From Clostridium_AW malenominatum (lineage in GTDB: Bacteria > Bacillota > Clostridia > Clostridiales > Clostridiaceae): a stretch of 64,000 nucleotides of DNA. Made by a program: the position numbers and the translations under genes. The notes beneath the pieces are model-generated. The model was not told the DNA's origin. It made no database searches and saw only the letters and a list, made by a program, of their open reading frames with translations. The DNA lies in contig NZ_BAAACF010000001.1 of the NCBI RefSeq assembly GCF_039521365.1, positions 496,001 to 560,000 on the forward strand, read 5' to 3'. Every line of letters begins with the position of its first letter. The first letter of the stretch is position 1. This document shows, piece by piece, positions 44,468-53,735 of the stretch.

Positions 44468-45811
44468 ATGAAAAATAAGAAAGTTATTTTTTATACTGGA
44501 TTGGTAATTTTGTTCCTATTAGCTTCTTCAATTTATAGAATAAAATTCTATAAAAGCTATGCCTCTGACGAGGCAACATTACCACCAGAATTAAAAGATA
44601 AAACCATTGTTAGGCTATGGGCCAAAAAAAGTGTTATATCTCCTACTAGATCCTATCAAATAGATAAATTTAATATTGAAAATAAAGATAATATACATAT
44701 TATCTTTGAAGAATATAAAGAGGATTACTATAATGCATTGAGAACTACCTTAGCAGCTGGACATGGGGCAGACTTGTTTGAATATGGTTATAGCACATTG
44801 ATGAAGAATAATCAAATAGCAGATTTGAATTCATTGGGAATGAACCTAGAAAATATAGATAAATCCAATGTTGTTTATTATAAAGATATGGCGTTAGGTA
44901 TAAAGCTATTTGAAAATAGTGGTAAGCTTATTTGGAATAAGGAGATTTTTAAGAAGGCAGGGATAGATCCAAACAAACCTCCGACCACGTGGGAAGAGGT
45001 AACAGACTATGCCTTAAAGATTAAGAAAGCTTTTCCAGAGGTGACTCCATTTGCATTTCCTATTAAGGAATATGAGGATATGAAGATTTCTATTGGAGAG
45101 CCTAGTGTCAATAATGGAAGTTTATACACAACCTTCTGGGATTATAAAAAGGGAGAATACAATTTTAATGGTGCAAAAGACATATTAAGTGTGTATAATA
45201 AGCTCTATGATTCAGGCTTTATTGATGAAGAGTTTGATAAAAAGAGTAAAAATCAATTAAGAGGAGAGTTTTATAGGGGAGAAATTGCTATGATGATAAG
45301 TACCTTTGAGGATAAGGGTTATTTCTCTAATATACTTCCTCTAAGTTTTGATATTGGAATTAAGGATATAATTCAAACCAATAAGGGAGAAAAAAATAAG
45401 TATTATTATACTACAAATTCTAATTTTTTAGTAGTGAATAGTGAAGCTATTAAAGAAAATAAAAAGAGAGAAGCGGTAAAAAAGGTATATGAGTTTTTAG
45501 TAAATGAAGATGCTAACAGAGAAATATTAGAAACAAGATATGCTATGCCTCTTAACTTAAAAAGTAAAGAAGTAAAAAATGATATATATAAAGAGTATAA
45601 TAATTTAGAAAAATATTATAGTGAAAGCTATGACCCTACCTTATTTTTAAGCAGAAATTCTAGAGCTGAGATAAACTTAGTGTTAGAAGCTATAAGAGGA
45701 AATAAAACTGTAGATGCAGCAATAGAAGAACTAAATAAACAATATAAAAATTATTGCAAATTTGCCGTAGAAAAAGAAGGATTTGATTTTAAATATTATA
45801 TAGAAAAATAG
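44468..45811 (+). CDS. Extracellular solute-binding protein (family 1) in the glycan locus
   Basis: 447 residues. The N-terminus has a basic start and one hydrophobic stretch (about 7-24) but no lipobox cysteine, so it is either cleaved by signal peptidase I or stays membrane-anchored. The body resembles ABC sugar-binding proteins: LIWNKEIFKKAGIDPNKPPTTWEEV, GEIAMMIST, and TNSNFLVVNSEAIK. No permease or ATPase partner is nearby. Lying between a flippase and a ligase gene, it may bind glycan chains or be a transporter subunit with distant partners. Ribosome-binding site TAGGAGAGG. Confidence 0.82.
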   Translation: MKNKKVIFYTGLVILFLLASSIYRIKFYKSYASDEATLPPELKDKTIVRLWAKKSVISPTRSYQIDKFNIENKDNIHIIFEEYKEDYYNALRTTLAAGHGADLFEYGYSTLMKNNQIADLNSLGMNLENIDKSNVVYYKDMALGIKLFENSGKLIWNKEIFKKAGIDPNKPPTTWEEVTDYALKIKKAFPEVTPFAFPIKEYEDMKISIGEPSVNNGSLYTTFWDYKKGEYNFNGAKDILSVYNKLYDSGFIDEEFDKKSKNQLRGEFYRGEIAMMISTFEDKGYFSNILPLSFDIGIKDIIQTNKGEKNKYYYTTNSNFLVVNSEAIKENKKREAVKKVYEFLVNEDANREILETRYAMPLNLKSKEVKNDIYKEYNNLEKYYSESYDPTLFLSRNSRAEINLVLEAIRGNKTVDAAIEELNKQYKNYCKFAVEKEGFDFKYYIEK

Positions 45812-45846
45812 CTATAATGCTATTTATGATTGGAGAAGTGACACAG

Positions 45847-47250
45847 ATGTTTGAATATATACATAAAAATTTAAAGGAATACTATAAACTGCTGTCTGTA
45901 TCATTCTTGCTATCTGCCATAGTTTCAGTTCTTTTGATTAGCAGTATAGGAATGAGAACTGCAGCTATGCTTTTTGCAGCCTTATTTTTTTTAACAATGA
46001 ATATATATTTAATTTTTAAAGATAGGAAAAAATCTATACTTTTATTTTTAGTATTGCTTCCTATTTATACAACAGTAAGAAGAATATGCTACTTTGATTT
46101 CTTTTTCATTAAGATTACCTTTGAAACTATATATGTAGCTATACTTTTTATCTTTAGTTTTAAGGATATAGTTAAAATCAAGTTAAACCGTAGCTTTTTA
46201 TATTTGATACTGGTATTTTTAATACTGTGTATAAATAGTAGCTTTTTTTCATCAGATATAATGAGAAGCTTAAGGGAAGTCTATATAGGATTATTAACGC
46301 CAGTAATGCTTATGATGACTTTCATCACGTATTTTCATAAGGAAGATAAATATAAGGTATATTATTCAGTAATATCTGCAATGAACTTTAGTTGTATTTA
46401 TGGATACTTGCAACTTTTAATGAAAGGAGCACGTAGCTTAAGTACAATAAAAAGTAATAGAATATTTCTTACTTTTGGATTTCACAATGTTAATATTTTT
46501 GCTGGTATACTTATTACCATATTACCATTATTATTAGAAATGATATTATATAAGAAAAATACAAAGAAAGAAAAACTATATATATATTTATCATTTTTAA
46601 ATTATACTCTAGCAATAATATTAACCTTTACAAGGGGAGCATGGCTCACTTATATTATGGTTATATTTTTATCTTTAATGGGTAAAAAATATAGAAAAAT
46701 ACTGTATTTAGCTTCTATACCAGCAGTGTTTTTAGCTAAACCAGTGTTATCCTATATTATAAATAGAGGTACCTCTACTTCATTTTTGAATAACTCCTCT
46801 GCGGTGGCTAGGTTACAATCAATATTTACAGATATAATAATTATGAATAAATATCCCTTTGGTATAGGGGGAGGAAGCTTTGCCGAAGCATATAAAAGAT
46901 TTTCTTTTGAAGGATATTTACTTATGCCAGAGAATATAAGATTTAATGCCATAGTAGCGCCTTATCCATTGGAGCATGCTCATAACTTACTACTTCAAAT
47001 AGGAGTAGAGTTTGGTATAGTGGCTGCCATTATATTCGTATTAATTATAATTAATTGCATAAAGGCCTCGTGGGCGGATTTATCTTATAGTAGTGGAGCC
47101 CTTATCGGTATTGTTATATATTTTATATTTTCTGTAATAACAGGAAATGAGTTTAATCATAAAGGTGTTATTACAGGTACAGTAGTAATATTTATTTTAT
47201 TTGGGATTGTTCATTTAGGATCTAAGAAGAATAAGTGTAAAGCTAATTAG
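45847..47250 (+). CDS. O-antigen ligase/polymerase-type membrane protein (Wzy_C), copy 1
   Basis: About 467 residues, 11-13 membrane segments. The LTFTRGAWLTYIMV segment and, in the large external loop, EHAHNLLLQIGVEFG fit the WaaL/Wzy family, which joins or polymerises undecaprenyl-linked glycan. The starts at 45817, 45826 and 45838 have no well-placed site; I chose ATG 45847 (GGAG 11 bases upstream) with moderate certainty. Confidence 0.85.
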   Translation: MFEYIHKNLKEYYKLLSVSFLLSAIVSVLLISSIGMRTAAMLFAALFFLTMNIYLIFKDRKKSILLFLVLLPIYTTVRRICYFDFFFIKITFETIYVAILFIFSFKDIVKIKLNRSFLYLILVFLILCINSSFFSSDIMRSLREVYIGLLTPVMLMMTFITYFHKEDKYKVYYSVISAMNFSCIYGYLQLLMKGARSLSTIKSNRIFLTFGFHNVNIFAGILITILPLLLEMILYKKNTKKEKLYIYLSFLNYTLAIILTFTRGAWLTYIMVIFLSLMGKKYRKILYLASIPAVFLAKPVLSYIINRGTSTSFLNNSSAVARLQSIFTDIIIMNKYPFGIGGGSFAEAYKRFSFEGYLLMPENIRFNAIVAPYPLEHAHNLLLQIGVEFGIVAAIIFVLIIINCIKASWADLSYSSGALIGIVIYFIFSVITGNEFNHKGVITGTVVIFILFGIVHLGSKKNKCKAN

Positions 47251-47262
47251 GAGATTTTGATT

Positions 47263-48294
47263 ATGAAAGAGAGAGAAAATTTAACAGTATCTATAGTTGT
47301 TCCTTGTAGAAATGAAATTAACTATATAAGAAAGTGCATAGATTCTTTTATTAATCAAACCTATCCTAAAGAATTGTATGAAATACTTATTTGTGATGGC
47401 ATGTCTACAGATGGAACTAGAGAAATAGTAAAAGAATATGAAGTGATGCATGGGAATGTAAAGCTCCTTGATAATGTAGGTCTATCAGCCCCTAAAGGTA
47501 TGAATTTAGGTATAAAAACTAGTAAATCAGAGGTTATAATAATTTTCGGTGCCCATGCCTATGCAAAAGAAGATTTTATTGAAGAAAACATAAAAGCTTT
47601 AATAAATAATGAAGTAGGATGTGTAGGTGGTCCTATAGAAACAATTAATGAGGATAGCAAGGGAAGAGCTATATCCATGGCTATGAGTTCGCCCTTTGGT
47701 GTAGGTAATGCACTTTTTAGATATGCTAAAGAAGAAACCTATGTAGATACGGTGGCCTTTGGATGCTATAGAAAATCTGTTTTAGATAAAATAGGATATT
47801 TTGATGAGGAACTAGTTAGAAATCAAGATGATGAATTAAATTTTAGGGTTATAAAGAACGGATATAGAATACTATTATCTCCTAAAATAGGCTCATATTA
47901 TTATAGTCGTTCCTCTATAAGTAAGCTATGGAAACAATATTATCAATATGGATTTTGGAAGGTTAGAGTAATGCAAAAGCATGGGAAAACTGCGTCCATT
48001 AGGCATCTTGTTCCTGCAGCTTTTGTAATTACAAATGTTTTAGGGCTAACTTTGGGATTAATTTATAGATGGATATTATATTTATGGTTTTTAGAATTAG
48101 CCTTATATATAATTGGAGATGTTTTTTCATCAATAAAGCTAATTAAAAAGGATAAAACCATTTGGAAATATATATTTTTAATTTTTCCCATACTCCATTT
48201 TAGCTATGGATTAGGGTTTTTAAAGGGGTTATTTAATTTTTATATTTTAAAATCTCAAAAGGCTCTAGAGAAAAATACAAAGATGTCTAGATAA
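47263..48294 (+). CDS. Glycosyltransferase family 2 with C-terminal membrane segments
   Basis: 343 residues. GT-A fold: LTVSIVVPCRNEINYIRKCIDS, the DG-S/T-DGTR motif ICDGMSTDGT, a later acidic motif in RNQDDELNFRV with an Asp pair, and Q/R-x-x-R-W-like part KLWKQYYQYGFWK. Two to three hydrophobic segments follow (about 255-325). Similar to succinoglycan/EPS transferases. The ATG at 47263 follows TAGGAG by 9 bases; that site includes the previous stop codon. Confidence 0.88.
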   Translation: MKERENLTVSIVVPCRNEINYIRKCIDSFINQTYPKELYEILICDGMSTDGTREIVKEYEVMHGNVKLLDNVGLSAPKGMNLGIKTSKSEVIIIFGAHAYAKEDFIEENIKALINNEVGCVGGPIETINEDSKGRAISMAMSSPFGVGNALFRYAKEETYVDTVAFGCYRKSVLDKIGYFDEELVRNQDDELNFRVIKNGYRILLSPKIGSYYYSRSSISKLWKQYYQYGFWKVRVMQKHGKTASIRHLVPAAFVITNVLGLTLGLIYRWILYLWFLELALYIIGDVFSSIKLIKKDKTIWKYIFLIFPILHFSYGLGFLKGLFNFYILKSQKALEKNTKMSR

Positions 48295-48299
48295 AAAAT

Positions 48300-48341
48300 A
48301 GCACATGATTATTGAAAAAAACAATACTCCTGTGCTTTTTT
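48300..48341 (+). terminator. Terminator inside the glycan locus
   Basis: AGCACA (48300-48305) pairs with TGTGCT (48331-48336), extended by inner ATTG/CAAT pairing, and is followed by TTTTTATG. It separates the upstream glycan genes from those starting at 48393. Confidence 0.75.
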
Positions 48342-48392
48342 ATGTATAATTAATATTTAGATGGACTAAATAAAAGAAAGAAGGATGAAATT

Positions 48393-49643
48393 ATGGAAAT
48401 TGCAAGTAAAGTACTTAGTCTTTTATTATATTCCTATATTTTATTGCTACCTATATTACCTAGTAAATTTAATATTGGAGGAATTCCTTTAAATGGAGAT
48501 ATAATTTTAGCATTAATTATACTTGTTTACCTATTGATGGTAGTTATAATTAGTGATTATAGAAAAAGATTTTTTAAGGGACTTAAAGGATTTTTTTCTA
48601 ACTATTTAGATTTGTTTATATTTGCACTAATAGCAGTGATGGTTCTTTCTATAAGTTATTCTACAGATAAAAAAATTGCTATAGGAGAAACAGCTAGATT
48701 TGGTACATATATTGCATTATACTTTATAATAAAGTATGAACTGAATGAAAAAAGAATTTTAGATAATATATTAAAACTTTATATTATCATAGGAACTATT
48801 ATTAATATAATAGGAATAATAGAGTATTTTAAAGGAGTAGGATATATACAGCAAAGTGAACATGGAGTCATGGTTAGGATATTTTCAACCCTAGAAAACT
48901 CAAATAACTTAGGAGCCTTCATGGTTATTTACATTTTTCCTTTAATTATGCTTGCTTTAAGAGAGAAAGATAAGAGGAAGAAAACAATTTATTTTTTACT
49001 TTCTTTACTTCCTTTAGTGAATATAGTATTGAGTTTTTCAAGAAATGCTTGGGTTGGACTGGTTATAGGGTGTGTTATTTTAGCCCTTACTTATAATTGG
49101 AGAATAATCCTAGGGCTCTTTGGATTAGGAGGAGTATCTTTGTTTATACCACAAGTGTGGAATAGGGTAAGAGAAATAACTGATGTAAGTCAAAATCTAT
49201 CTAGAATAAAGCTTTGGGATATAGCTTTAATGATGATAAAGGATCATCCAATTAAAGGTGTGGGAAATGGAAATTACAGAGCTTTGTATGAAAAATATAG
49301 AATACTATATAAAAATAAAATAGAATACTATCCAGGACAAAATTTTCATCCTCATAATATTTTTATAAAAATTCAAACGGAATTAGGGATTTTTGGAACT
49401 CTAGCTTTCCTAGCCATGGTTTTATCTATAATATATAGATTAATAAACTTTATAAAAAAATCTAGAGATGAATTTTATAAAAGTTTCTATAAAGGATTTT
49501 TAGCTTCCTTTGTAGCTTTTATTATCATGAATCTTATAGATAACTTCTTTTCGGCCCCTAAAGTTATAGCCTTCTTTTGGATATTAATAGCTGTGTTTGA
49601 AGGGAATAGGTATAGAGAAGAGGAAGTAGGTGTTTACTATTAA
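48393..49643 (+). CDS. O-antigen ligase/polymerase-type membrane protein (Wzy_C), copy 2
   Basis: 416 residues, about 11 membrane segments. Family marks are VLSFSRNAWVGLVIG, GVGNGNYRALY and FHPHNIFIKIQTELG, the conserved His-Asn external motif. Shorter than and divergent from the copy at 45847, so not a recent duplication. One of the two is probably a polymerase and the other a ligase. Preceded by GAAGGATG. The next gene overlaps its end by 14 bases. Confidence 0.87.
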   Translation: MEIASKVLSLLLYSYILLLPILPSKFNIGGIPLNGDIILALIILVYLLMVVIISDYRKRFFKGLKGFFSNYLDLFIFALIAVMVLSISYSTDKKIAIGETARFGTYIALYFIIKYELNEKRILDNILKLYIIIGTIINIIGIIEYFKGVGYIQQSEHGVMVRIFSTLENSNNLGAFMVIYIFPLIMLALREKDKRKKTIYFLLSLLPLVNIVLSFSRNAWVGLVIGCVILALTYNWRIILGLFGLGGVSLFIPQVWNRVREITDVSQNLSRIKLWDIALMMIKDHPIKGVGNGNYRALYEKYRILYKNKIEYYPGQNFHPHNIFIKIQTELGIFGTLAFLAMVLSIIYRLINFIKKSRDEFYKSFYKGFLASFVAFIIMNLIDNFFSAPKVIAFFWILIAVFEGNRYREEEVGVYY

Positions 49644-50748
49644 TATACTACAAGTTATTTCAGGAAATGATAACGGTGGAGGAGGAAACCACGTATTAAA
49701 TATATGCAAAAATAACATTGAAGACATGAAATGTGAAATAGCATGTATTGGTGATGGGCCATTATATAATAAAGCTAAGGAAGCAGGAATTTCTGTAGTT
49801 TCTATGGGATTAAAAGATATGATTAATGGAAAGTTACTACAGCTTATTGAAAAAAATAAAATAGATATAGTTAATTTTCATGGAGCTAAATCTAATTTTA
49901 TATATATATTTATTAAAAATAAGATTAAAATACCTGCAGTAGCTACCATACATAGCGACTATAGATATGATTTTTTAAATAATAAAATAAAGAAATATTT
50001 ATATACACCTTTATCTACTATGGGACTTAAGAAATTTAATAATTATATATGTGTATCAGATTATCTAAAAGATTTACTTAACAGTAAAAGTTTTGAAGGA
50101 CAGAAATATGTAGTGCCAAATGGCATAGAATTAAAGGATTATATACAAGAGATAAGCGTAGAGGAATTAAAAAACAGATACAGTATTTCAAAAGAAGATT
50201 TTGTATATATAATGATTGGAAGAATGCATCCCATAAAAAATCATATAGGTTTAATTAATGCATTTTACAGGCTATCAAGAGAGTATGAAAATGTAAAACT
50301 TTTTTTACTTGGTGATGGAGAACTTAAAGAAGAATTGATGGAAGTTGTAAATAAATTAAATATTAAAGACAAAGTAATTTTTATAGGTTTTGTTCATAAT
50401 GTATTAGATTATCTTAATGCTTCACATATAAGTGTATTGACCTCATTTAACGAAGGGGGAGCGCCACCACTGGTTGTATTAGAATCTGCTTTAGTAAGAA
50501 AAACTGTTATAAGTTCAGAGGTTGGAGACATGCCTTTTATAATAAAAAAAGATAATGGATTTTTAATAGACCCACGTTTAGAAGAGGATATTTATAATAA
50601 GATGAAAGAAGCTTATTTAATTAAAGACAAATTAGAAGAAATGGGTAAAAACCTTTATAATTTTGTATGGAAAAATTACTCTATAGAAAATTTTTGGGGA
50701 AATTATTATAGTGCATATAAGCATATATTGGCTGGAGAAAAGAAATGA
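49630..50748 (+). CDS. Glycosyltransferase family 4
   Basis: 372 residues. N-terminal LQVISGNDNGGGGNHVLNICK, C-terminal Glycos_transf_1 domain with MIGRMHPIKNHIGLINAFY, FLLGDGELKEELM and TSFNEGGAPPLVVLESALVR, which has the conserved acidic residues. GTG start with GAGG/AGTAGG purines upstream. It overlaps the preceding ligase gene by 14 bases and the next flippase gene by 4 (ATGA), indicating tight coupling. Confidence 0.9.
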   Translation: MFTINILQVISGNDNGGGGNHVLNICKNNIEDMKCEIACIGDGPLYNKAKEAGISVVSMGLKDMINGKLLQLIEKNKIDIVNFHGAKSNFIYIFIKNKIKIPAVATIHSDYRYDFLNNKIKKYLYTPLSTMGLKKFNNYICVSDYLKDLLNSKSFEGQKYVVPNGIELKDYIQEISVEELKNRYSISKEDFVYIMIGRMHPIKNHIGLINAFYRLSREYENVKLFLLGDGELKEELMEVVNKLNIKDKVIFIGFVHNVLDYLNASHISVLTSFNEGGAPPLVVLESALVRKTVISSEVGDMPFIIKKDNGFLIDPRLEEDIYNKMKEAYLIKDKLEEMGKNLYNFVWKNYSIENFWGNYYSAYKHILAGEKK

Positions 50749-52298
50749 GTAAGGATAAATTTGTTAAAAAATCTCTATGGGTAATGTTATTTATAATTTT
50801 AGGTAAAATTTTTGCAATTATAAGGGATGCTCTAGTGGCTGCAAAATTTGGAGCCACCTATACTGCAGATATATACAATTTTTCCATAGGTATAGTGTAC
50901 TTGCTTACAACGGTGAGTTATGGTTTAACTACTACCTTTATTCCTTTAAATACAAATCATATTAGTAATTACGATAGAGAAAAGAGAAATAAGTTTGTAC
51001 ATAATGTAATAAATTCTTATAGTATATTTACTATACTTATAACTATAATTATGATGTTTTTATCAAGATATATAGTTATAACCTTTGGTGGAGGTTTTAC
51101 TAATAATATAGAGAACTTTAATATATCAGTGAAGGTTATAAGAATAATGCTTTTATCGTTGATATTTATAAGCTTACAGAGTGTAATTACAGGAGTACTA
51201 CAATCTCATAATGAATTTTATGAGCCAGCAGCTATGTCCTTAGTATCAAACCTAGTTTTTATCATATATTTAGTTTTTTTTACAGAAAAGTATGGAATAT
51301 ATGGTTTTGCATTTGCTACGGTAATAAGCTTTTTAGCCCAGTTAATTATAAACCTTCCTAAGTATAAAAGTTTAGAATATGGATATAAACCATATATAAA
51401 CTTAAAAGATAGTGAACTTATAAAAATGGTCTCTCTTATGATGCCAGTAATAATAAGCACATCTTTAATTCAGTTGAACAACTTTATAAATAGAGCCTTC
51501 GCAGCAAACATATATGAAGGGGCAGTTACTACTTTAGATTTATCTAATAAGTTAAATACTTTGGCTTATGAAGTATTTGCTATAGGGATTGCTATGGTTA
51601 TCTATCCTACCTTAGCAAAATATGCTGTAGGAGAAGATTTGTATCAGTATAAAAAAGCTTTGCTTAAGGGTATAAATGTAATATTTATAATAATGATACC
51701 GGCAGCGGTAGCTATTAGTATACTGAGAGTGCCTCTAACTACTTTATTGTTTAAAAGAGGAGCCTTTGATGAGAGAGCAGTAAATTTAACTTCCAATGCA
51801 TTGTTGTTTTATGCTCCTGCAATGATAGCATATGGACTAAGAGATATTTTAAACAAAGCATTTTATTCAATAAATGATACAAAAAGCCCTATGATAAATA
51901 GTTTTATTGGGATAATAATAAATATAATTTTAAATGTATTTTTAGTAAAACTCATGGGAGTGTCAGGTTTAACTCTTGCCACATCTATATCATCAACTAT
52001 AATTACAGTAGTTATGCTTTTAAAGTTACATAAAAAGCTAAAGGGGATAAATATTATATATATTCTTAAGAGTTTTTTAAAAATTTTATTTGCTGCTGCA
52101 GTAATGGGAGTTATAATATTTATTATTAATAATAGAATTATAATGTTTTTAGGTATGAATATGATGGGAAGCTTAATCTCCTTAGTAGCTTGCCTTATAG
52201 TTGGAAGTCTATCTTATTTTCTTATAATATATGTATTGAGAATTGAAGAAATTTTATATATTATTAATTTAGTAAAGGTCAGGGTGAATAAAAATTAG
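50745..52298 (+). CDS. MurJ/MviN-type lipid-linked oligosaccharide flippase (copy 2)
   Basis: 517 residues, about 14 membrane segments. N-terminal LGKIFAIIRDALVAAKFGATYTADIYN and central LFKRGAFDERAVNLTS match MurJ-type members. It is clearly divergent from the copy at 42899. Being coupled to glycosyltransferases, at least one copy probably flips the glycan repeat rather than lipid II. Confidence 0.9.
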   Translation: MSKDKFVKKSLWVMLFIILGKIFAIIRDALVAAKFGATYTADIYNFSIGIVYLLTTVSYGLTTTFIPLNTNHISNYDREKRNKFVHNVINSYSIFTILITIIMMFLSRYIVITFGGGFTNNIENFNISVKVIRIMLLSLIFISLQSVITGVLQSHNEFYEPAAMSLVSNLVFIIYLVFFTEKYGIYGFAFATVISFLAQLIINLPKYKSLEYGYKPYINLKDSELIKMVSLMMPVIISTSLIQLNNFINRAFAANIYEGAVTTLDLSNKLNTLAYEVFAIGIAMVIYPTLAKYAVGEDLYQYKKALLKGINVIFIIMIPAAVAISILRVPLTTLLFKRGAFDERAVNLTSNALLFYAPAMIAYGLRDILNKAFYSINDTKSPMINSFIGIIINIILNVFLVKLMGVSGLTLATSISSTIITVVMLLKLHKKLKGINIIYILKSFLKILFAAAVMGVIIFIINNRIIMFLGMNMMGSLISLVACLIVGSLSYFLIIYVLRIEEILYIINLVKVRVNKN

Positions 52299-52309
52299 GG
52301 AGGAAAACT

Positions 52310-52963
52310 ATGCAAAATAAAATTATAGAAATAGATATGAAAAAACATATTGATAATAAAAAGTGGCAATTTTTTATAAAAAGAATAATGGATTTACTTT
52401 TATCTACCATAGGAATAATAGTATTATCACCTGTTTATTTACTAATATGTTTAGCTATAAAATTAGACTCCAAGGGGCCTGCTATATTCAAACAAGTTAG
52501 AGTAGGGAAAAATGGTGAAGATTTTGTTATCTATAAATTTAGAACTATGGTGGTAGGTGCAGATAAAAAAAGAAGTTTAGAAATAAATCCTGAAGATATA
52601 GGAAATTTTGTTTTTCAAAGTAAATCAGATAGTAGAATAACAAAAACAGGAGAGTTTTTAAGAAAAACTAGTTTAGATGAAATCCCTCAACTTTTTAATG
52701 TTTTCCTGGGAAATATGAGCCTAGTAGGTCCTAGACCAGAGATACCAGATGTGGTTAAATATTATCCTCTAGAATATAGACAAAGATTATTAGTACCACC
52801 GGGAATAACTGGACTTGCACAGGTAAGCGGAAGAGGAGAAATTGAACTTGGGAAGACCATTTATTATGACTTAACTTATATTCAAAATTTCTCAGTATTT
52901 TATGATATAAAAATATTATTTAAAACTGTATTTTCAGTATTTAAAAGAGAAGGAGCATTTTAA
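52310..52963 (+). CDS. Priming sugar transferase (undecaprenyl-phosphate phosphoglycosyl transferase)
   Basis: 217 residues, monotopic short-form PGT (PglC/WcaJ C-terminal type). One membrane segment (about 27-49), then FKQVRVGKNGEDFVIYKFRTM, KTSLDEIPQLFNV with the catalytic Asp-Glu, and SLVGPRPEIPD, the family's three signatures. It starts the lipid-linked glycan by moving a sugar-phosphate onto undecaprenyl phosphate. Ribosome-binding site GGGAGG. Confidence 0.95.
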   Translation: MQNKIIEIDMKKHIDNKKWQFFIKRIMDLLLSTIGIIVLSPVYLLICLAIKLDSKGPAIFKQVRVGKNGEDFVIYKFRTMVVGADKKRSLEINPEDIGNFVFQSKSDSRITKTGEFLRKTSLDEIPQLFNVFLGNMSLVGPRPEIPDVVKYYPLEYRQRLLVPPGITGLAQVSGRGEIELGKTIYYDLTYIQNFSVFYDIKILFKTVFSVFKREGAF

Positions 52964-52964
52964 A

Positions 52965-53684
52965 TTGGGAAAAGAAACTTTTACTAAAATATTAGGATAT
53001 AAGATATTTAATAAAAATAAAGAGGAACTTCTAAATTATATAAAAAGCTTTAATAAAGTTCATATAATATCTGGTAATCCTGAAGTATTGAGTAATGGTT
53101 TAAAAGATGAGTTGCTTTTTAATAATTTCACTGGAGAGTCTTCAGTAATAATACCAGATGGTGTAGGCACTGTTATAGCATCAAAGATAGTCAAATCTCC
53201 TGTAATGGAAAAGATTGCAGGAATTGAATTAATGGAAGAGATTATAAAAGAGTGTTCTAGGGAAGGTAAAGGGATATATTTATTAGGAACTAAAGAAGAA
53301 GTATTGAATAAATGTATAGGTAATTTAAAGATTAAATATCCTAGCTTAAAGATATTAGGATGTCACAATGGTTTTTTTGATTTGAATAATTGTGAAGAAA
53401 TCCTAGAAGAAATTAATAATTTAAAGCCTCATGCCTTGTTTGTTGCAATGGGCTGCCCTAGACAAGAAATTTTTATTAGTAAATACATGAAAAGTATAAA
53501 TTCTAGTATATTCATGGGAGTTGGGGGAAGCATTGATGTATTTGCTGGAGAAGTTAAAAGAGCTCCTAAATGGATGATAGATATAGGAATGGAATGGTTT
53601 TATAGAGTAAGTAAAGAACCTTGGAGAATAAAGAGATTATCTTCTATTCCTGAGTTTTTAATCAAAGTTATGAAAAATAAATAA
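52965..53684 (+). CDS. WecG/TagA/CpsF-family glycosyltransferase
   Basis: 239 residues (GT26). Contains ISGNPEVLSNG, IIPDGVGTVIASKI with the catalytic-type Asp, GIYLLGTKEEV and LFVAMGCPRQEIFI. TagA members add ManNAc to the lipid-linked GlcNAc in wall teichoic acid; others act in capsule and ECA synthesis. TTG start 1 base after the priming transferase, with AAGGAG upstream inside it. So the first two steps of glycan assembly are encoded at the end of the locus. Confidence 0.93.
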   Translation: MGKETFTKILGYKIFNKNKEELLNYIKSFNKVHIISGNPEVLSNGLKDELLFNNFTGESSVIIPDGVGTVIASKIVKSPVMEKIAGIELMEEIIKECSREGKGIYLLGTKEEVLNKCIGNLKIKYPSLKILGCHNGFFDLNNCEEILEEINNLKPHALFVAMGCPRQEIFISKYMKSINSSIFMGVGGSIDVFAGEVKRAPKWMIDIGMEWFYRVSKEPWRIKRLSSIPEFLIKVMKNK

Positions 53685-53694
53685 TTAATAAAAA

Positions 53695-53730
53695 TTAAGA
53701 GGCTGTGCTTTTAAAAGCATAGCCTCTTAA
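53695..53730. terminator. Bidirectional terminator between the glycan locus and pdaA
   Basis: An 18-base inverted repeat (53695-53712/53713-53730) with a single wobble, centre TTTTAAAA, sits between convergent genes. A T-rich tail follows on both strands. Confidence 0.85.
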
Positions 53731-53735
53731 TATAT

